From positions 44,920,180 through 44,984,179 of the forward strand of contig NC_085140.1 in NCBI RefSeq assembly GCF_024139115.2: DNA of 64,000 nt. The letters run 5' to 3'. The DNA comes from Armigeres subalbatus. Taxonomy: Eukaryota > Arthropoda > Insecta > Diptera > Culicidae. Within the stretch, counting starts at the first letter, position 1; every line of letters begins with the position of its first letter. The position numbers and the translations under genes were made by a program. This document shows positions 10,326-22,508 of the stretch, one piece after another. The notes under the pieces are model-generated. The model did no database searches and had not been told where the DNA came from. It worked only from the letters and a program-made list of their open reading frames with translations.

Positions 10326-13300
10326 CTTCCAAAACAGAACATTGTTAAGGAGAAAAAATGTTCTGAATATGTTTCAAATAGTCTCGACAAAGGATTCGTT
10401 CTAGCGAAATTTAAAATATTGTTCCAAATTTCAATACAACCAAAGAATTTATTTCCGGTCGGGCTCCTGCTAGATAGAATAGAAATTATGTTTCCGTAAA
10501 TAAAATTAACCGGGATCGAATCAGATACGGGTTTAGAGAGGTTTAGATTTAGAAACCTTCAATTCTTCCATAAAAATTGAATAACTTTCATGGGTCAATA
10601 CCTATCTAATCTCTATCACTATCACTCCATCTCTCGATGACCTAGCGAAGTGAAATCAAGGAGGATGTTCAATGTTAACTTCTCACAATCCCTAATTTAT
10701 GTTGCCATAGAAAAAGGCTAAAAATCATTTCAATTAATAACACAAATCCATTAGTTTTATGAGAACCGATCTGGATCTGCCCATCTTCTATCTGCAAGAG
10801 AACTGTTTCGGGTTTTCAATCATTCAATGGTGAAGAATGGGTGCTAGAAGTGTAAATCTAGCACCTATTCTTCCCCATTGACTTTTTAGACGGGTACAGA
10901 GATGAATACAGGAAGATTAAGGGTACCGGATCATTTCCGCCTCGAGACCCGTACTTACAATCTCGTAGTTTTTACTTGCCAACATACCCCTTTCTACATT
11001 AGTGTGCTCCCCAACTATACAAATTAAAATGGAACGTGTGCATCTGGAGAATGTGAAGATTACAAACTTCCTGTCTGGTTGTACCTTCTGCTGAATAAGT
11101 GCGTTCCGGAGTTGTGTCTAAGTCGGATCAGCAGCTTCCCGCTGCTTCCCTACGAACCATCGACCTTATTTTCATTTTCATCATCGCATCCATCACTGCT
11201 GTGGGATGAATTGCACTGAGGTCGCTCCACTCGACGTCCGACCGACGACGAGTCGACGGTGCGGTGCAATGTGCATCATGTCTATCTTTCGCTTTCGAAC
11301 TTAGCTCAGTAACAACAAGTGTTGCCTCCCAGTCGGTCCCTCGGTTAGGTGATATATGGCATGTTTTTGTAAAGTAATACTTTGTTGCAGTTTTTCTCTT
11401 ATGGAGTTGCGATATGTTTTCTTCGCTTCGAGTGGAAAGTGTCTGTCCTTCGTTACACAAATGGATTGTGCATTCCGGGGCGTACCGCGGCGGCACAGAG
11501 CAGACGAGCTATGAGGAAGAGGAAGGGGATGCAATATATGCTTATTGCTTATGGTTGGACTTCAATTTTGACGAAGCGTTCATCAATCTCTCCTGGTAGG
11601 GCACTATGGTGGGAACTGCTGCCTCGTGTGTGGGAAAGTGGTTAGATAATGCTTTTTCAACTAATGATCAAGTTTTGGAAACATTCAAAAGTTTCAAAAG
11701 TAAAAAATGCAGAAAAAGTTATGTAAGCAATTAACTTGCATCACGAGCGTTTGTAAAAATACCTTGAAGAAGCAGAATTATTTGTTATAAAGCAATAAAA
11801 TAATTACAAGCACATTGAAAAAGATTTAATTTTTAGTTATTAAAAGTTATTGTTGTCAAACATAATATCAGGTATTCCACAGTCCATTAGCTGAGGATAT
11901 AAATGTCAAATCAATCAAAAAGGCGCTTTTTATGATTTTGCAGAACCTGAATTTAAAAATAAGAAATTTGAATTTCAACAGAACTTCGCCAAACCGCTAG
12001 ATGACTTCTAGGAGCTAAATTCTAGAAACATTCCGTCAGTTTTGTGAAAGTTTCTCTAGTGATAAAACCAAACGTAAAGAGAAACTGAATAAAAAATTAA
12101 ATTGCAGGAAAAACATAGTTTAGATTTGATTCCATGCTCTTCAATAATAGCCTAACTTGTTAACTTTCCTTTGATGTGATGCCAGCCAGTCCTCAAACAA
12201 TGAGCTCATTTTCCAGACGACACGTCTATAAATCATATCTTCTATTATTTCCGCTAGTTTAAGTGTTGTTCACCGAAGCTTGCCAACCGATAGCGACTAG
12301 TTTGCCGCCCGTATAGAAGAAGTAAAACTTTCATTGCCCTACAAAGAAACACATCGGAAGAAGAAACAATGTCTTTAAACTTTGTCTTTTGGAACAAGTT
12401 CTATCATCTTCCTTCCTGAAGATGGCGAGCAGCTGCACCGTCGCCGGTAGTCGCATGATTCTTACCCATGAATAGCGAAAACTAGGAGAACAAAACCCAT
12501 GAGTAATGACGAGGAAAATCCCCGCTCCAAGTTAGACAGATTTTCCTCGCTGCCGCCCTATCTTTGTCTTTTTTACAGTAGGAAGTATGTTCTTACACAA
12601 AGGGGAGGTGCGAGAATAACACACAAAGAAAAACTCCAGAAAGCCATTAAACTTCGCTTCGATCCGGGGGCTTGATTTGGATATTAACTGATTCATATAA
12701 GAGGGCAGTAGCCCTCTGGTCACACCATGCTATGATGGCACTCTGCTACAGTCGGCATCTTCTTACAAGTGGGGGACCGACGGGTTTTTCTCTCAGAAGG
12801 AAGAAGGATAACAGAGCACTTCTACCGAAGTTTGTTTGCACTTGAACTTCCACTTCGCGTCGTCGTTCCATCGGGGTGTTCGCTTTTTTGGCGAAGGAAA
12901 ACGACCAAGTCGTTGCACCAGAGCGTCTAGAACATACGAGATTTCTGATGGAGCACGATGTCGGCAATGACCCAGACGGTTGAACCGAAGTAAGCTTGCA
13001 TTCCTTCTAGAGGCAGTGAGATGAAAAAGCTCCTTCTTCCAGGAAGATATCTCTCGTGGTTTGAGGCAGCAAAAAATCGCTACTATCTTCTTTGCTGGAA
13101 ATCCATTTCCATGCATACGACACAGTGGAAACTGATTTCCATGGTTGCTGAAACCAATCGGGTGGAACCGGATTATTCGTTTGTTTGTTCGTTAAATAAA
13201 TTGAGAGTGCGGAGAGAGTGACGTACATATGTCCATCGAGGGGATCTATTTGTCTCATTGATGGGTTTGTTTGTCATTGAGATTGTGAACTTTAATACAC

Positions 13301-13960
13301 TGGTGAAAGCAAGTGTAACACCAGGCATTGATTTGCTGAATGGACAAGTTTGAGGATCAACTTATCCAGTCCTAACGGTAACATTAGAATGAAATTTTGC
13401 CATTCAGCTCAAAATGACTTCAATTCTCAATCACAGGCGAGGTGCAAATGACGAATTATTTGAAATAGGCGATGATTCGTCTGCTAGCAACTGCTGCTAA
13501 CAATGTGGGCAATGCCCTCTTAAGTCTCCCGCAAATGAACAAACAAATGGATAGACGCTTCACGTATTTGGGCTTTGGACACCGGGCTGAGGCTTGTAAA
13601 GGTCCGGACAAATCCAAAATTTACTGGAAATTGTGCATCATTGCAACACCGCACAACAACAAAAACGATTTTTGCGATGCATTTAGAGCCGTATCAAATG
13701 TCTCACTTATAATGGCAACTGGGTAGATAGAATTGGTATAGCTGTGAAACAATAAATAATGAGGAGAACAAACGAAGGCTATGCAAATCACCAAAATAAA
13801 CTGCGTCTTCATATGCAGATGCTATGCACCTCCACTGGAGCTGTTCAGCCAAATGATGCAGCAATTAAACGACAAGCTGAGGCCGTTAGCCATCGGAGGT
13901 GATTTCGAAGCCTGGGCTATGGTATTTCAGAGCAAAATCTTCATTCATTCATATCTATCT
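10326..13960. other. Gene-free stretch
   Basis: I see no gene here. Short open frames exist on both strands around 11130-11640 and 12530-13260, but they overlap one another, have no recognisable domain and no supporting splice or start context. Composition is less AT-rich than the flanks, so this may be single-copy intergenic or intronic DNA. A clean hairpin lies at 10826-10879. Confidence 0.5.
10826..10879. ncRNA. Short perfect-looking hairpin (54 nt)
   Basis: Arms of 23 nt (AATGGTGAAGAATGG and GTGCTAGA against the complement) pair with two mismatches around an 8-nt loop, AGTGTAAA. The structure is clear; whether it is transcribed is unknown. It could be a small-RNA hairpin or the remnant of a tiny foldback element. 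Confidence 0.3.
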
Positions 13961-14075
13961 AAGGGGCCGTCCAGAAACCACGTGGTCATATAGGGGAGGG
14001 GGTTTGGAAAATGACCACGATAAGCCACATGGGGAGGGGGTGTTGCTCTCGAACCACGTGGTTTTTTTTACACTA
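13961..14075 (+). repeat. Short dispersed repeat with CCACGTGG motifs, copy 1
   Basis: Begins AAGGGGCCGTCCAGAAACCA and contains three ACCACGTGGT/CCACATGG-type palindromes separated by G-rich tracts. A second copy, in reverse orientation, is at 18235-18364. The pair supports a dispersed MITE-like repeat; no target duplication was resolved. Confidence 0.6.
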
Positions 14076-14912
14076 AAATTTTTGGTAAATAACAATAGCG
14101 GTGTAAAAATACAAATCATCAAAATTTAATGATTTAATCATTAAACGCAAAGCGCATCTTAGGGCCGATGCCCACGTAGCGTCTTTTCAACTCAGTGTTA
14201 AAAAGAATTTAGCATTAAGCATCGAGAAAACCCGGTAACGCAGCGTCGGTCGCAACGCCGATGCATATCCGCGTTATTTGGCCAACTTAGCTTTAGATCC
14301 TATTTCAATAAAAAAATAAACGAAAAAGCAGGTTGCGTTTCAGTCTCAATTTTCACCAAAAAAAAAAATTGGGAAAGAAAAATGAAAAAATATTTTTTTA
14401 AAATTCCGTCGCAGATGGTTTTTGGCATCACGCCGCCGACACTTTTGCATCAGCGGACTACAGCTACAATTTTGAAAACTGTTCATGTTTTTACAATAAT
14501 TCAAGAAAAATCTTCAAAAGAATGTCTTGTGGATATTCAGGAAAAATCCAGTAAAAAAATTTCCTGTAAAAACTTTGACCTTACTTCATACAATCCTGAT
14601 AAAGTGCAAAAGAATGTTTTTTGAACAATTCTCTCTGGAAAATTTTGCTACAAATTGGTCATGAAAAAAAAAACAAAATATCGCCAGTGTAAATGCCGAA
14701 AAAAATTCCATGTGAATTCTGTCTGAAAATTCAAAACAGTCTCGTGGGAAATACATATAATTTTCGGTGGAAAAAAATGTTCATATTTTCATATTTTTTT
14801 TACATTCTAATGAATTTCTTCGACAAGTTCTTCCGAATCTTCACCAGAAATTCTATTTCATTTCCAAAATAAGTTTTTCGAACATTTTAGGGAGTGCACT
14901 TCAAAATGTTTA
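14076..14912. other. Gene-free AT-rich stretch
   Basis: No gene or clear element. 14161-14285 has a locally GC-richer block (GGGCCGATGCCCACGTAGCG) that looks like mobile-element DNA but has no second copy in this window. From about 14470 the sequence becomes rich in GAAAATTC-like words, the start of the degenerate repeat that continues beyond the SINE. Confidence 0.4.
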
Positions 14913-15190
14913 ATCTCCAGTTAGCCTTACGAGCAAAGGCATAGGATTGCCAATCCGGAGATGACGAGTTCGATTCTCGTTCCTGTCTAGGATGTTTTCG
15001 GGTGTCAAACATTGTCGACACCCTAGGTATAATGTATCCTTCGTACTTGCTACACAAGATATATAATCGTACAATTGCTGGCATTTAAAACTTTCAATTT
15101 ATAACTGAGGAAATGCTAATAGAATAAACTAAGTTGAAAAGCAGACCAACTTCCAGTTAGAATATGGAGCCATAGAAGAAGAAGAAGACT
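14913..15190 (+). mobile_element. tRNA-derived SINE with GAA tail, copy 1
   Basis: The head is tRNA-like, with an A-box region (TTAGCCTTACGAG) and a B-box (GAGTTCGATTCTCG at 14965-14978). The body is about 200 bp and the tail is a GAA triplet repeat at 15176-15190. A diverged copy lies reversed at 54605-54882. The arrangement resembles the Feilai-type SINEs of Aedes; the family name is an inference. Confidence 0.85.
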
Positions 15191-16330
15191 TCTAAATTTT
15201 TCAAGAAAAAATCTTCTGAATTTTCATGAGAAATTAAATAGCCAATGCCACATGAAACACTTTGATATTACCGTTGATTTTTTGTTTTAGGATTTTTGTT
15301 TTCAAATTTGGAATTTTGAAATGAAATTTTTTACGCTCTTTGTGAATTCTATCACATTTTTTAAATTTTCCAAATATTTTTTTCATTCGAGGCATTATTT
15401 AGAATTTCCACGGAAGAGTCTATGGATTATCTTCAAAAAATACTTTGGATTTTCAAAGAATAAATCTTTAGAATTCTCAAGGTTCGTGTTTTTTTTAATT
15501 TGCACCATAAATTCTTCCAAAATTTCATGGGAAATTCATTCTTCTTCGGAAAGTCATTTTGATTTCTTTGTAGGTTCAGCTAAACATTGCTTTAAATCTT
15601 TACCATGCAAAGAAGCACAAGAAATGATTTAAAATTTTAAGGAATTTTCACATCAGAAAATCTTTAAAATTTTGATTTAATTTTCTAAGGAATTCCTATT
15701 GGAATTGCTTCTAAAGAAGGTTGTCACAAGTACTACAAAGAGCAAATTTTTTGGTATTTTCAACTTGTAAAAACATCGAAATATCCTCGAGAAACTCATT
15801 ATTGGTGTTTTAGATGAACTTTTTCGATTTTCTACTGGAAAATCTTAGGAATTTTCATCGGAAATATTTTGGTTTACTCCAAATAATTTCTTTTGGAAAT
15901 TAAAAAACTGCTGAAAATTTCTAAGATTTTTTGAAAAACGAAAAAATTTCCATTGGAAATTTAGAAGAATTTCCTTTGAAGATTCATTAAATTTGCCCAG
16001 GATTTTGAAAAAAATCTTTAGAGATTCTGTAAAAAAAGTAAGCTGAATTTTTTTTCTAATTTATGCCGGAAGTTCTTCGGAATTTGATGTTTATTGGAAT
16101 TTTCATCGTAAATATGCATTTAGGATCCTTCTACGGATTCTTCTAGTTCTTCAAAATTTCTACCGAACCTTTTTTAGGAACTTTTCCACAGAACTTCGAA
16201 AAAAAAAAATCGTTGAAATACTGAAGATTTTTTCGTGGAGACTCCGAAGAATATCTTCTAACTATTCTGAAGGGTTTCCCTTGCAACTCCAGAATAATTA
16301 TTCTTAAAAATTAGGAAGATCTTGGAATTT
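15191..16330. repeat. Degenerate AT-rich satellite-like DNA
   Basis: No gene. Many irregular copies of words such as GGAAATTTT, GAATTTTCAT and GAAGATTTT in both orientations recall the AT-rich 23-bp minisatellite at 35530-38570, but no fixed period survives. Confidence 0.5.
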
Positions 16331-16410
16331 AAAATTCATCCAAGCAATACATGTAGGCAATTATTTAGGATTAAGAAGCCTAGTTCTTATGATATTGAAT
16401 AAGTAGGCTA

Positions 16411-16479
16411 ATTGATCGAAAAATTTAATAATGCACCTAATTAGAACATTTAGGTGCATTTTTAAATTTTTCGATCAAT
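16411..16479. ncRNA. Hairpin of about 30-bp arms
   Basis: ATTGATCGAAAAATTTAATA and the following TGCACCTAA pair with their near-exact complement after a loop of about 8 nt. The inverted symmetry is clear. It may be a foldback element remnant or a small-RNA hairpin; expression is unknown. Confidence 0.35.
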
Positions 16480-17299
16480 AATGCACAAAATTCTAGTAGT
16501 GCGTATGAAAAAGGTTATGACATAGAGAAGTTTGCATTTAAAAAATCAACATGAAATTCTAAATAAAATGCTTTTTAAATTCATAAAAGGGTCTTAGAAC
16601 TAAGAAGAGTCCGGCGATATGAAAAAAAGTGGCAGTGTTCCAGAAAAAAACACTCCAATTCCTAAAACAATCTAGGGTAATAAATAGTGTTATAATAACG
16701 ATTGAAATTGAATTCCAAAACAAATCTCAACCCTTTCAGGACGGATGGGTCATATATGCCCAGCGTTTTAGATTGTCTATTAAATCACAAAAAGAGCTAG
16801 ACCACCATTTTCTTCAGTAAAATTGTTAATCTAGATATTGGTTTTACAGAAAAAAATATGGGAGCTCAAATTTGACTGACCCTGAAAACTCAGTTATCCG
16901 AAACTTTGGGAAGATTTCGATTCTAAGAGCATGCAAATGAAGTTGAAATGTTTTAATCATTCTGAACACTCAGATAAGATGGGTCATCCTGAACGTTAAG
17001 CCAGTGATTGCTCTCAAGTTCAGCCCACGACTTCTCGGGTGATCAATCATGACATTTGTAATGTCCTCATCATCGGTATGTACCCAATCCGATGAAATAA
17101 GCATATGATCCTAATTTCCATTAACATGAGATCTAAGAGACAAGGTACCCAAAATTATCTTGAGTCAACATCAAGCTGCACAATGACTATGCCTTTGTTG
17201 TAGGGCCTTAGAAGCACTGGGTTCACGGACTTGAATGGTTAGGTAGTTCAAACATTACGGGTTCCAGGACGTTTTTAAAACCCAAAGTTTTGTATAACC
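16480..17299. repeat. Gene-free stretch with dispersed repeat C
   Basis: About 17085-17240 (TACCCAATCCGATGAAATAA, CATGAGATCTAAGAGACAAG) matches 61391-61570 in the same orientation at moderate identity. The rest shows no gene. Confidence 0.5.
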
Positions 17300-17460
17300 T
17301 AAGTCGAGTCAAGTACGAAACACTGAAGACGACCTTACTGTTGAGGTCGAAATACGTATCTGTCAAGGTACAATCAAGTGGTGGAATTAAATACCTTCCC
17401 ATTTAAGACAAGTAAAGACATTCCATTAAAAGCTCAACATATTTTTTTAACTAAAAAGTC
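17300..17460 (+). repeat. Dispersed repeat A, copy
   Basis: Contains AGTCGAGTCAAGTACGAAAC, GTCGAAATACGTATCTGTCA and GTGGTGGAATTAAA. It is shared with 32520-32690, half of the palindrome at 31987-32168, and 10213-10320. The same sequence flanks the Ty3/gypsy insertion. Confidence 0.7.
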
Positions 17461-18234
17461 TGTAGTAGCTTGTACAAATAACAATTGTCATATCAACCCA
17501 ATGGACCTAATGGGATATTATATCATACATCATTCATAATTTGGTTAATTGGATAAATCGAATGATCCGAACTCCAAAATGATAATTGATCTATAATACA
17601 TTCATTCTTCTATGAGTCCACCATTGACTGAAGCATATTCGAGATATGGAATAGAAGTTCCTTGGGAAATTATTCGAAAGACATCAGAGTGACCGAGAAA
17701 ATATGTTTAGTATGGCATCATTGGATTATTTATTAGAGAAAAAATAGAAATTTTCCATAATAGAATTGGAAATTTCCAATAAAGAAATCAGGGTATGAGT
17801 ATTAAATAAATATAGAATTACTACAAATAATGCAAAATTTCCATAAACAGTTGAAAATTTTCCACATAACAATAATAAATTAGCACTTGTAAAAACAAAA
17901 ATTGCAATTATGTATTTAAAAAATCACCAATTAAGAAATTAAAAAATATAGGGATATTTTTGGAAAATTTCTAAACCTTTACAAATTTTTCTCGAAATTT
18001 TTATAACATATTCGCGAGTCCGCATTTTTCCTCTTGATGCATCGAAGGTATGCGAGTTCTAGATAACCTAATACCTGATACACATTACAACATGATAACA
18101 TCATAAAAATCTTCGAAATAATGAAAATTTATAATTTCCATGCTGGGTTTTAGTTTGATTTTGAATCAGTTGAAATTGTCCATCTTCAAAATTGATCGGA
18201 TTAACCATATGTTTTAGTTACATAGGTTTTTTTT
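17461..18234. repeat. AT-rich stretch with a repeat-B copy
   Basis: 17805-17930 is a repeat-B copy (AATGCAAAATTTCCATAAAC, AAACAAAAATTGCAATTAT). No gene is seen in the remainder. Confidence 0.55.
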
Positions 18235-18405
18235 AATTTTGTGCTTGAAAAAACCACGTGGTCAAAGGAGGGGGGGGTCTGCCATATGACCACGATAGAC
18301 CACATGGGGGAGGGGGGGTTGAAAATCTTCAAAAATATGACCACGTGGTTTCTGGATGGCCCTAATCAACATTTGATATTATTGAGTTCTTTTCGTCTAC
18401 TCGGG
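18235..18405 (-). repeat. CCACGTGG repeat, copy 2, abutting a MITE fragment
   Basis: 18235-18364 is the reverse copy of 13961-14075, ending TTTCTGGATGGCCCTA. Directly next to it, 18366-18405 (CAACATTTGATATTATTGAG then TCGTCTACTCGGG) matches the right end of the MITE at 60375-60695. Confidence 0.65.
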
Positions 18406-18544
18406 CATCAGTTGATACGGCCGAGCTAGCAAGAAGGATGATAAAGGCTTAGGGCACAACAACGCAACAAAAACTGGAACGAAGAATCGATGTTGAGCTT
18501 ACTGTTCTATTCAAGACGGTGCTGCAGAAGTACCTGGGTAAGAT

Positions 18545-18760
18545 CAGAAGCTGGTGTTACTGCCAAACCTGGAAACCCGGCCTCGTATAGTCACATTATA
18601 AGCCTGTTAGATATACCAAGTTGGGAAGCTTCTGGCAAAAATCATCCATGACAGGCTGACGAAATGTACAAAGGTCGGACGTGGACTGTAAAAAAATGCA
18701 GATCGGATTCCATAAAGCAGTATCGACGGACAGTGTTTACATGATTGTCGGAATGATATC
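18545..18760 (+). pseudogene. Eroded R1/LOA-like reverse transcriptase fragment
   Basis: Translation shows QKLVLLP, then after damage KLLAKIIHDRLTKCTK, and in another frame QIGFHKAVSTDSV. These correspond to the RT segments before and including the conserved GFR-GRST block of R1/LOA-type non-LTR elements. Stops and frame changes are frequent and no endonuclease or tail is seen, so this is an old fragment. The clade call is tentative. Confidence 0.6.
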
Positions 18761-19639
18761 TAACCAACATATCTCGTCAGGGCTTCATTTACCAACCACA
18801 GATTGCTCCTCTCCGTCGCGGGCTAAGTGTTAACGACATCCAGTGAAGTGCACTGTTAGCCGGAAGTCACCATGTTCGTCCGAGAGCAGGAAATCAATAT
18901 CCGAGCAACGCCTAACGATATACCATTTGTCATCAACAGAGTTTGTTACTGACAAACGCACCTCGTAACAAGTCTTTATCAGAACCTGAACATAATATGA
19001 CAAGAATAATTTGTCTTGCATGCTCTTATATTTCCGAGAATACGATGCTATTTTGTAATCAGAGTTAGATTCTCGAATACTGTAGAAATTTAATGCATAA
19101 TAACGGGATGAAAAGTTAGCAACAAAATTGTCTTCTTTTTTGTTGCTCACTCAACTTTTCGGATCTTTATCATTACAATCGCCGACAAAAACAAAGCTTT
19201 GTCGTTGGTTCTCTTTTGTCGCTTGTTCCGCATGCGCATCCAAGAAAAAATGATTCTCTGTCCGAGAGCACATCGGTAAGCATGTTACTAGAGTCATCCC
19301 ATTTAGTTATTATGTAAAGCGTTAGTGGCTTAAGTTATTTGAATTTCTTATTTGTTTACTATTAAAGTTTCATTTAGAACTAAGATGCATATCGAACCTT
19401 TACATGTGTGAGGAAGGGTTTAACTTTGGGTTGGAATTGAGACGAATATTCCGCGATAGATCGTGAGTACACAACATCTAATCATTGAAAATTGTCAGGC
19501 TCGGTCCGTCTTTCCGCTTTGAGAGCAGCGATTGAGAAGAAAGATTTTCTGACACATTCAGTGTCACGCCTACAACATTATTTAAATCCGACTTGCACGA
19601 ATTCAAAAACCTCCCATGCGTTCGAGAGGCGTGATCAAA
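18761..19639. other. Gene-free stretch
   Basis: A 106-codon minus-strand frame (19150-18830) has no recognisable domain. Nothing else is supported. Confidence 0.4.
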
Positions 19640-20740
19640 CTTAAACAGGCCTTGGAAAGTGTCCTTAACGCACTAGATCCAACACGTTTTTTAAAAAGAA
19701 TTTTCGTTAATTTCCAAAAGGGTTTCGAACTGGGATCCTACTTCGAGACATTATTCTCAAAGTTGGTATTTCTCAGAATAGCGAAACGTCTTTAATTTCA
19801 TTTTGCAAATTTCGCCAAATAACTTTCAACGCGGGATCGCGAGTTCTTTGGTATTGCCTTCGCCTCACATTTTTAAGACGAATCAGTAGCTGAAGATCGT
19901 CGTCAATAATAATGGAGTTGAATTTAATTTCACATTTAGGAATTGCAATGCCTCTGGCTTCGACAATTAAATTTGTCAAAGATACGAGAGCATTATCAAT
20001 ATCACTTTTGGTATCGAGAGGAATATCAACATCAAAATTCTTATCAATATACGTTTTGAGAGAAATCCCATTCAGCTCTATGATAATTGAAAGTAGTGCT
20101 GATTGGATTATAAATGGCTTCTTGTGAGATTTCAAACGTCACAGGAAGGTGATCAGAGTAAAAAGTCAGCATGAGTTACCAATTGGCCACACAGCTGACT
20201 TGAATCCGTTAAAACCAAATCAATTGTCAAAGGATTTCTTGTAGAGGAAAAACAAGTTGGGCCATTGGGATATTGAATAGTATAATATCCCGCAGAACAA
20301 TCTTCAAATAAAATTTTGCCGTTGGAATTGCTTTGAGCATTATTCCATGAACGGTGTTTGGCATTGAAGTCACCAATCACGAAGAATTTTGATTTGTTGC
20401 GAGTTAGAATTTGAAGATCAGCTTTCAACAAATTCTTTTGCAGCCCATTGCATTGAAAAGACAAGTAGGCTGCAATGAAGGAAAATTGTCCAAAATTTGT
20501 TTCACCAGAAACTCCCAAAGTTTCAAAAACTTTGGTTTCGAATGAAGAAAATAATGTATGTTTGATACGTCTATTAATGACAATGGCGACCCCACCACAG
20601 GCGCTGTTAAGACGATCATTTCGGTAAATAAAATAGTTTGGATCTCTTTTGATAAAAAAGACCAGGTTTTAAATATGTTTCAGTTATAATGGCAATGTGC
20701 ACTTTATGAACTGATAGGAAGTTGAATAATTCATCTTCCT
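19640..20740 (-). pseudogene. Non-LTR ORF2: APE endonuclease, truncated and frameshifted
   Basis: Three frames carry the endonuclease. The first has ACGGVAIVINR (around 20600). The second (20518-20153) has the metal-binding FFVIGDFNAKHRSWNN and SNSNGKILF, then the late TIDLVLTDSS and LVTHADF. The third (20135-19773) is the spacer after the nuclease. Beyond it a diverged NFENNVSK, a stop, and SSKPFWKLTKIL are still readable to about 19640. The enzyme nicks target DNA for target-primed reverse transcription. No RT motif follows, so ORF2 is incomplete. Confidence 0.85.
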
Positions 20741-20746
20741 TACCCT

Positions 20747-22114
20747 TTAATTCCAATTTAAAATTTTCAAAAAAAAATTGGATCCATTAAAACGAAGTCC
20801 AATAACAATTCTTTGAGTAAATTTGATACCAACCTGAACTGCTTCAGTTTTGGTATTTGCTTTGAACATTGCATCAAAAATCAAAGTCGGAAGCAGACAT
20901 GCTACCTGAGTCGTCAAAACAAACGTTATTTCCCGTTGAAGAATGGGTATGAAAGTCAAATTTTGCCAGCCTGCAGCGATGCTAGCATAGGAGGGCGTGT
21001 TTGAAAAATTATAATTCGATGAACTGCTCGTTACCCGTTGAGAGGTAGGAGCCAAATTTGTTCGTTGATTGTGGTGGGTATGAATTACTCGACCGGCAAA
21101 TGATTGCGGATTTTGAGCGTTTGAAATATGTTTACCCGGCGAATTTGGGATCCTATTGGAATTTCCGGGAAATCAAAACTTCTTTGCATGAAGGGCATTC
21201 CCAGAAATTGGATTTATGATTGCCCCCACAATTAGCACATTTAAATTTATTGGAATCTTCTCTCACAGGACAGGCGTCCTTGGCGTGAGAGGTTCCACCA
21301 CAAATCATGCATTTAGCATCCATGTGGCAATGTTTAGTTCCGTGACCCCACTTTTGGCACTTACGGCACTGAGTGGGGTTTTGGAAATGTTCCCATGTAA
21401 CACGGACATGGGACATAATACAGGCCTTTTCCAAACTTTTCATATTATTTAGTTCATTTTTGTTAAAGTGAACTAAATAAAATTCTTGAGAAATACCCCT
21501 CTGGGAAGTACCAGAGCGAGATTTCTTTTTCATCTTAATTACTTGGACTGGTAAAAATCCAAGTAATTCAGAAATTTCAATTTTAATCTCATCCAGTGAT
21601 TTGTCGTCACTGGGAAGACCTTTCAAAACGACTTTGAACAATCGCTCAGTTTTGTCGTCGTATGTGAAGAATTTATGGCGCTTCCCGGTAAATACTGGAG
21701 AAGACGTTTGCGATCGTCAAAGGATCCCGACAAAACGGGGCAGTCACCCTTCCTAGCAATCTGAAATGAAACCTTGATCCCCTGCAGGTTACTCAAAATC
21801 TCATTCCTAAAGCCAGAAAACTCGGCAACAGATACCACAATTGGCGGAATCCTTTGCTTTTTCGCATGAGTCGAATCACCTGGGCTAGAGGTAGATTCGA
21901 TTTGTTCAATTTCATCATTAATCAAATCGAACTGATTGCTCAGTTCGATAGGAGAAGAATTATTTTCAATATTAGAGTTAGAAGGAATATCTGAAGTCTC
22001 CAGCTTCCTTCTATTTTTTCCGCGCTTTGGTAGGACGGTCTTGAAACCTTGTTTCTTAGAAGGAAGTGGAGAATTCAGAGACTCCCCCTTCCTCTTGTTT
22101 TTATTAATGCTCAT
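20747..22114 (-). pseudogene. Non-LTR ORF1: nucleic-acid binding protein with three CCHC knuckles
   Basis: Frames 22114-21623, 21641-21153 and 21055-20747 together form ORF1, with frame changes near 21650 and 21150. The N-terminus is basic and low-complexity (KNKRKGESLNSPLPSKK). The middle is a Jockey-type ORF1 domain (FKVVLKGLPSDDKSLDEIK). Three knuckles follow at about 21350-21180: CRKCQKWGHGTKHC, CMICGGTSHAKDAC and CANCGGNHKSNFWEC. The tail includes NTPSYASIAAG. ORF1 protein coats element RNA. With two frame changes this copy is not expected to work. Confidence 0.9.
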
Positions 22115-22508
22115 TGCTGAGCGTGGAGACGTGACCTTCTAAGAGTTTTTTTTCCAGAACGGTGTCCCTGCAGGATTACCACCGCTTGTCGGAATTTTAC
22201 TTCCGCAAACGGGTCCAACTTGAAACGAAGGCACGGGTCCTTGCAAAGATCGTAACAGGATCAGTGGGTACAAATAACGCTGAGAAGCATTGTTGAAATT
22301 AAAATAGCTTCGTTTAGTATTAAAAACTTCCTTCAGCAAAAAGAGAAAATAGAACCGCACAGCACGAAAGCACGATGATGTCTGAGACAAATGATGTTGA
22401 TATTTCATCCGCAACCCTTACACTTGATTTCGACCCGTCCAACGTTATACGAATCAGCCGTATCAGCTTCGTCGGAAAACCATGTTCAAGCATAATTTGC
22501 CATACACT

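Larger units (their letters stand above)
19640..22380 (-). mobile_element. Juan/Jockey-type non-LTR retrotransposon, lacking the RT end
   Basis: On the minus strand a 5' UTR of roughly 260 bp (to about 22380) is followed by ORF1 with three zinc knuckles and ORF2 with an APE-type endonuclease. Coding similarity runs to about 19640 and then stops before the reverse transcriptase. Non-LTR copies usually lose their 5' end; this one keeps 5' UTR and ORF1 but lacks the 3' half, so it was probably cut by a later deletion or rearrangement. The zinc-knuckle arrangement is Juan-like. Confidence 0.88.

Noticed and set aside
11128..11646. Overlapping ORFs on both strands as a gene
   Set aside because: Mutually overlapping frames with no domain or splice evidence.
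14965..14978. A true tRNA gene at the B-box
   Set aside because: No cloverleaf acceptor stem is seen, and the sequence continues into a SINE body with a triplet-repeat tail.
14887..15084. 65-codon minus-strand ORF
   Set aside because: It is the antisense of a tRNA-derived SINE, and a similar frame occurs in the second copy at 54605-54882.
18830..19150. 106-codon minus-strand ORF
   Set aside because: No domain is recognised and it sits among decayed retrotransposon fragments.
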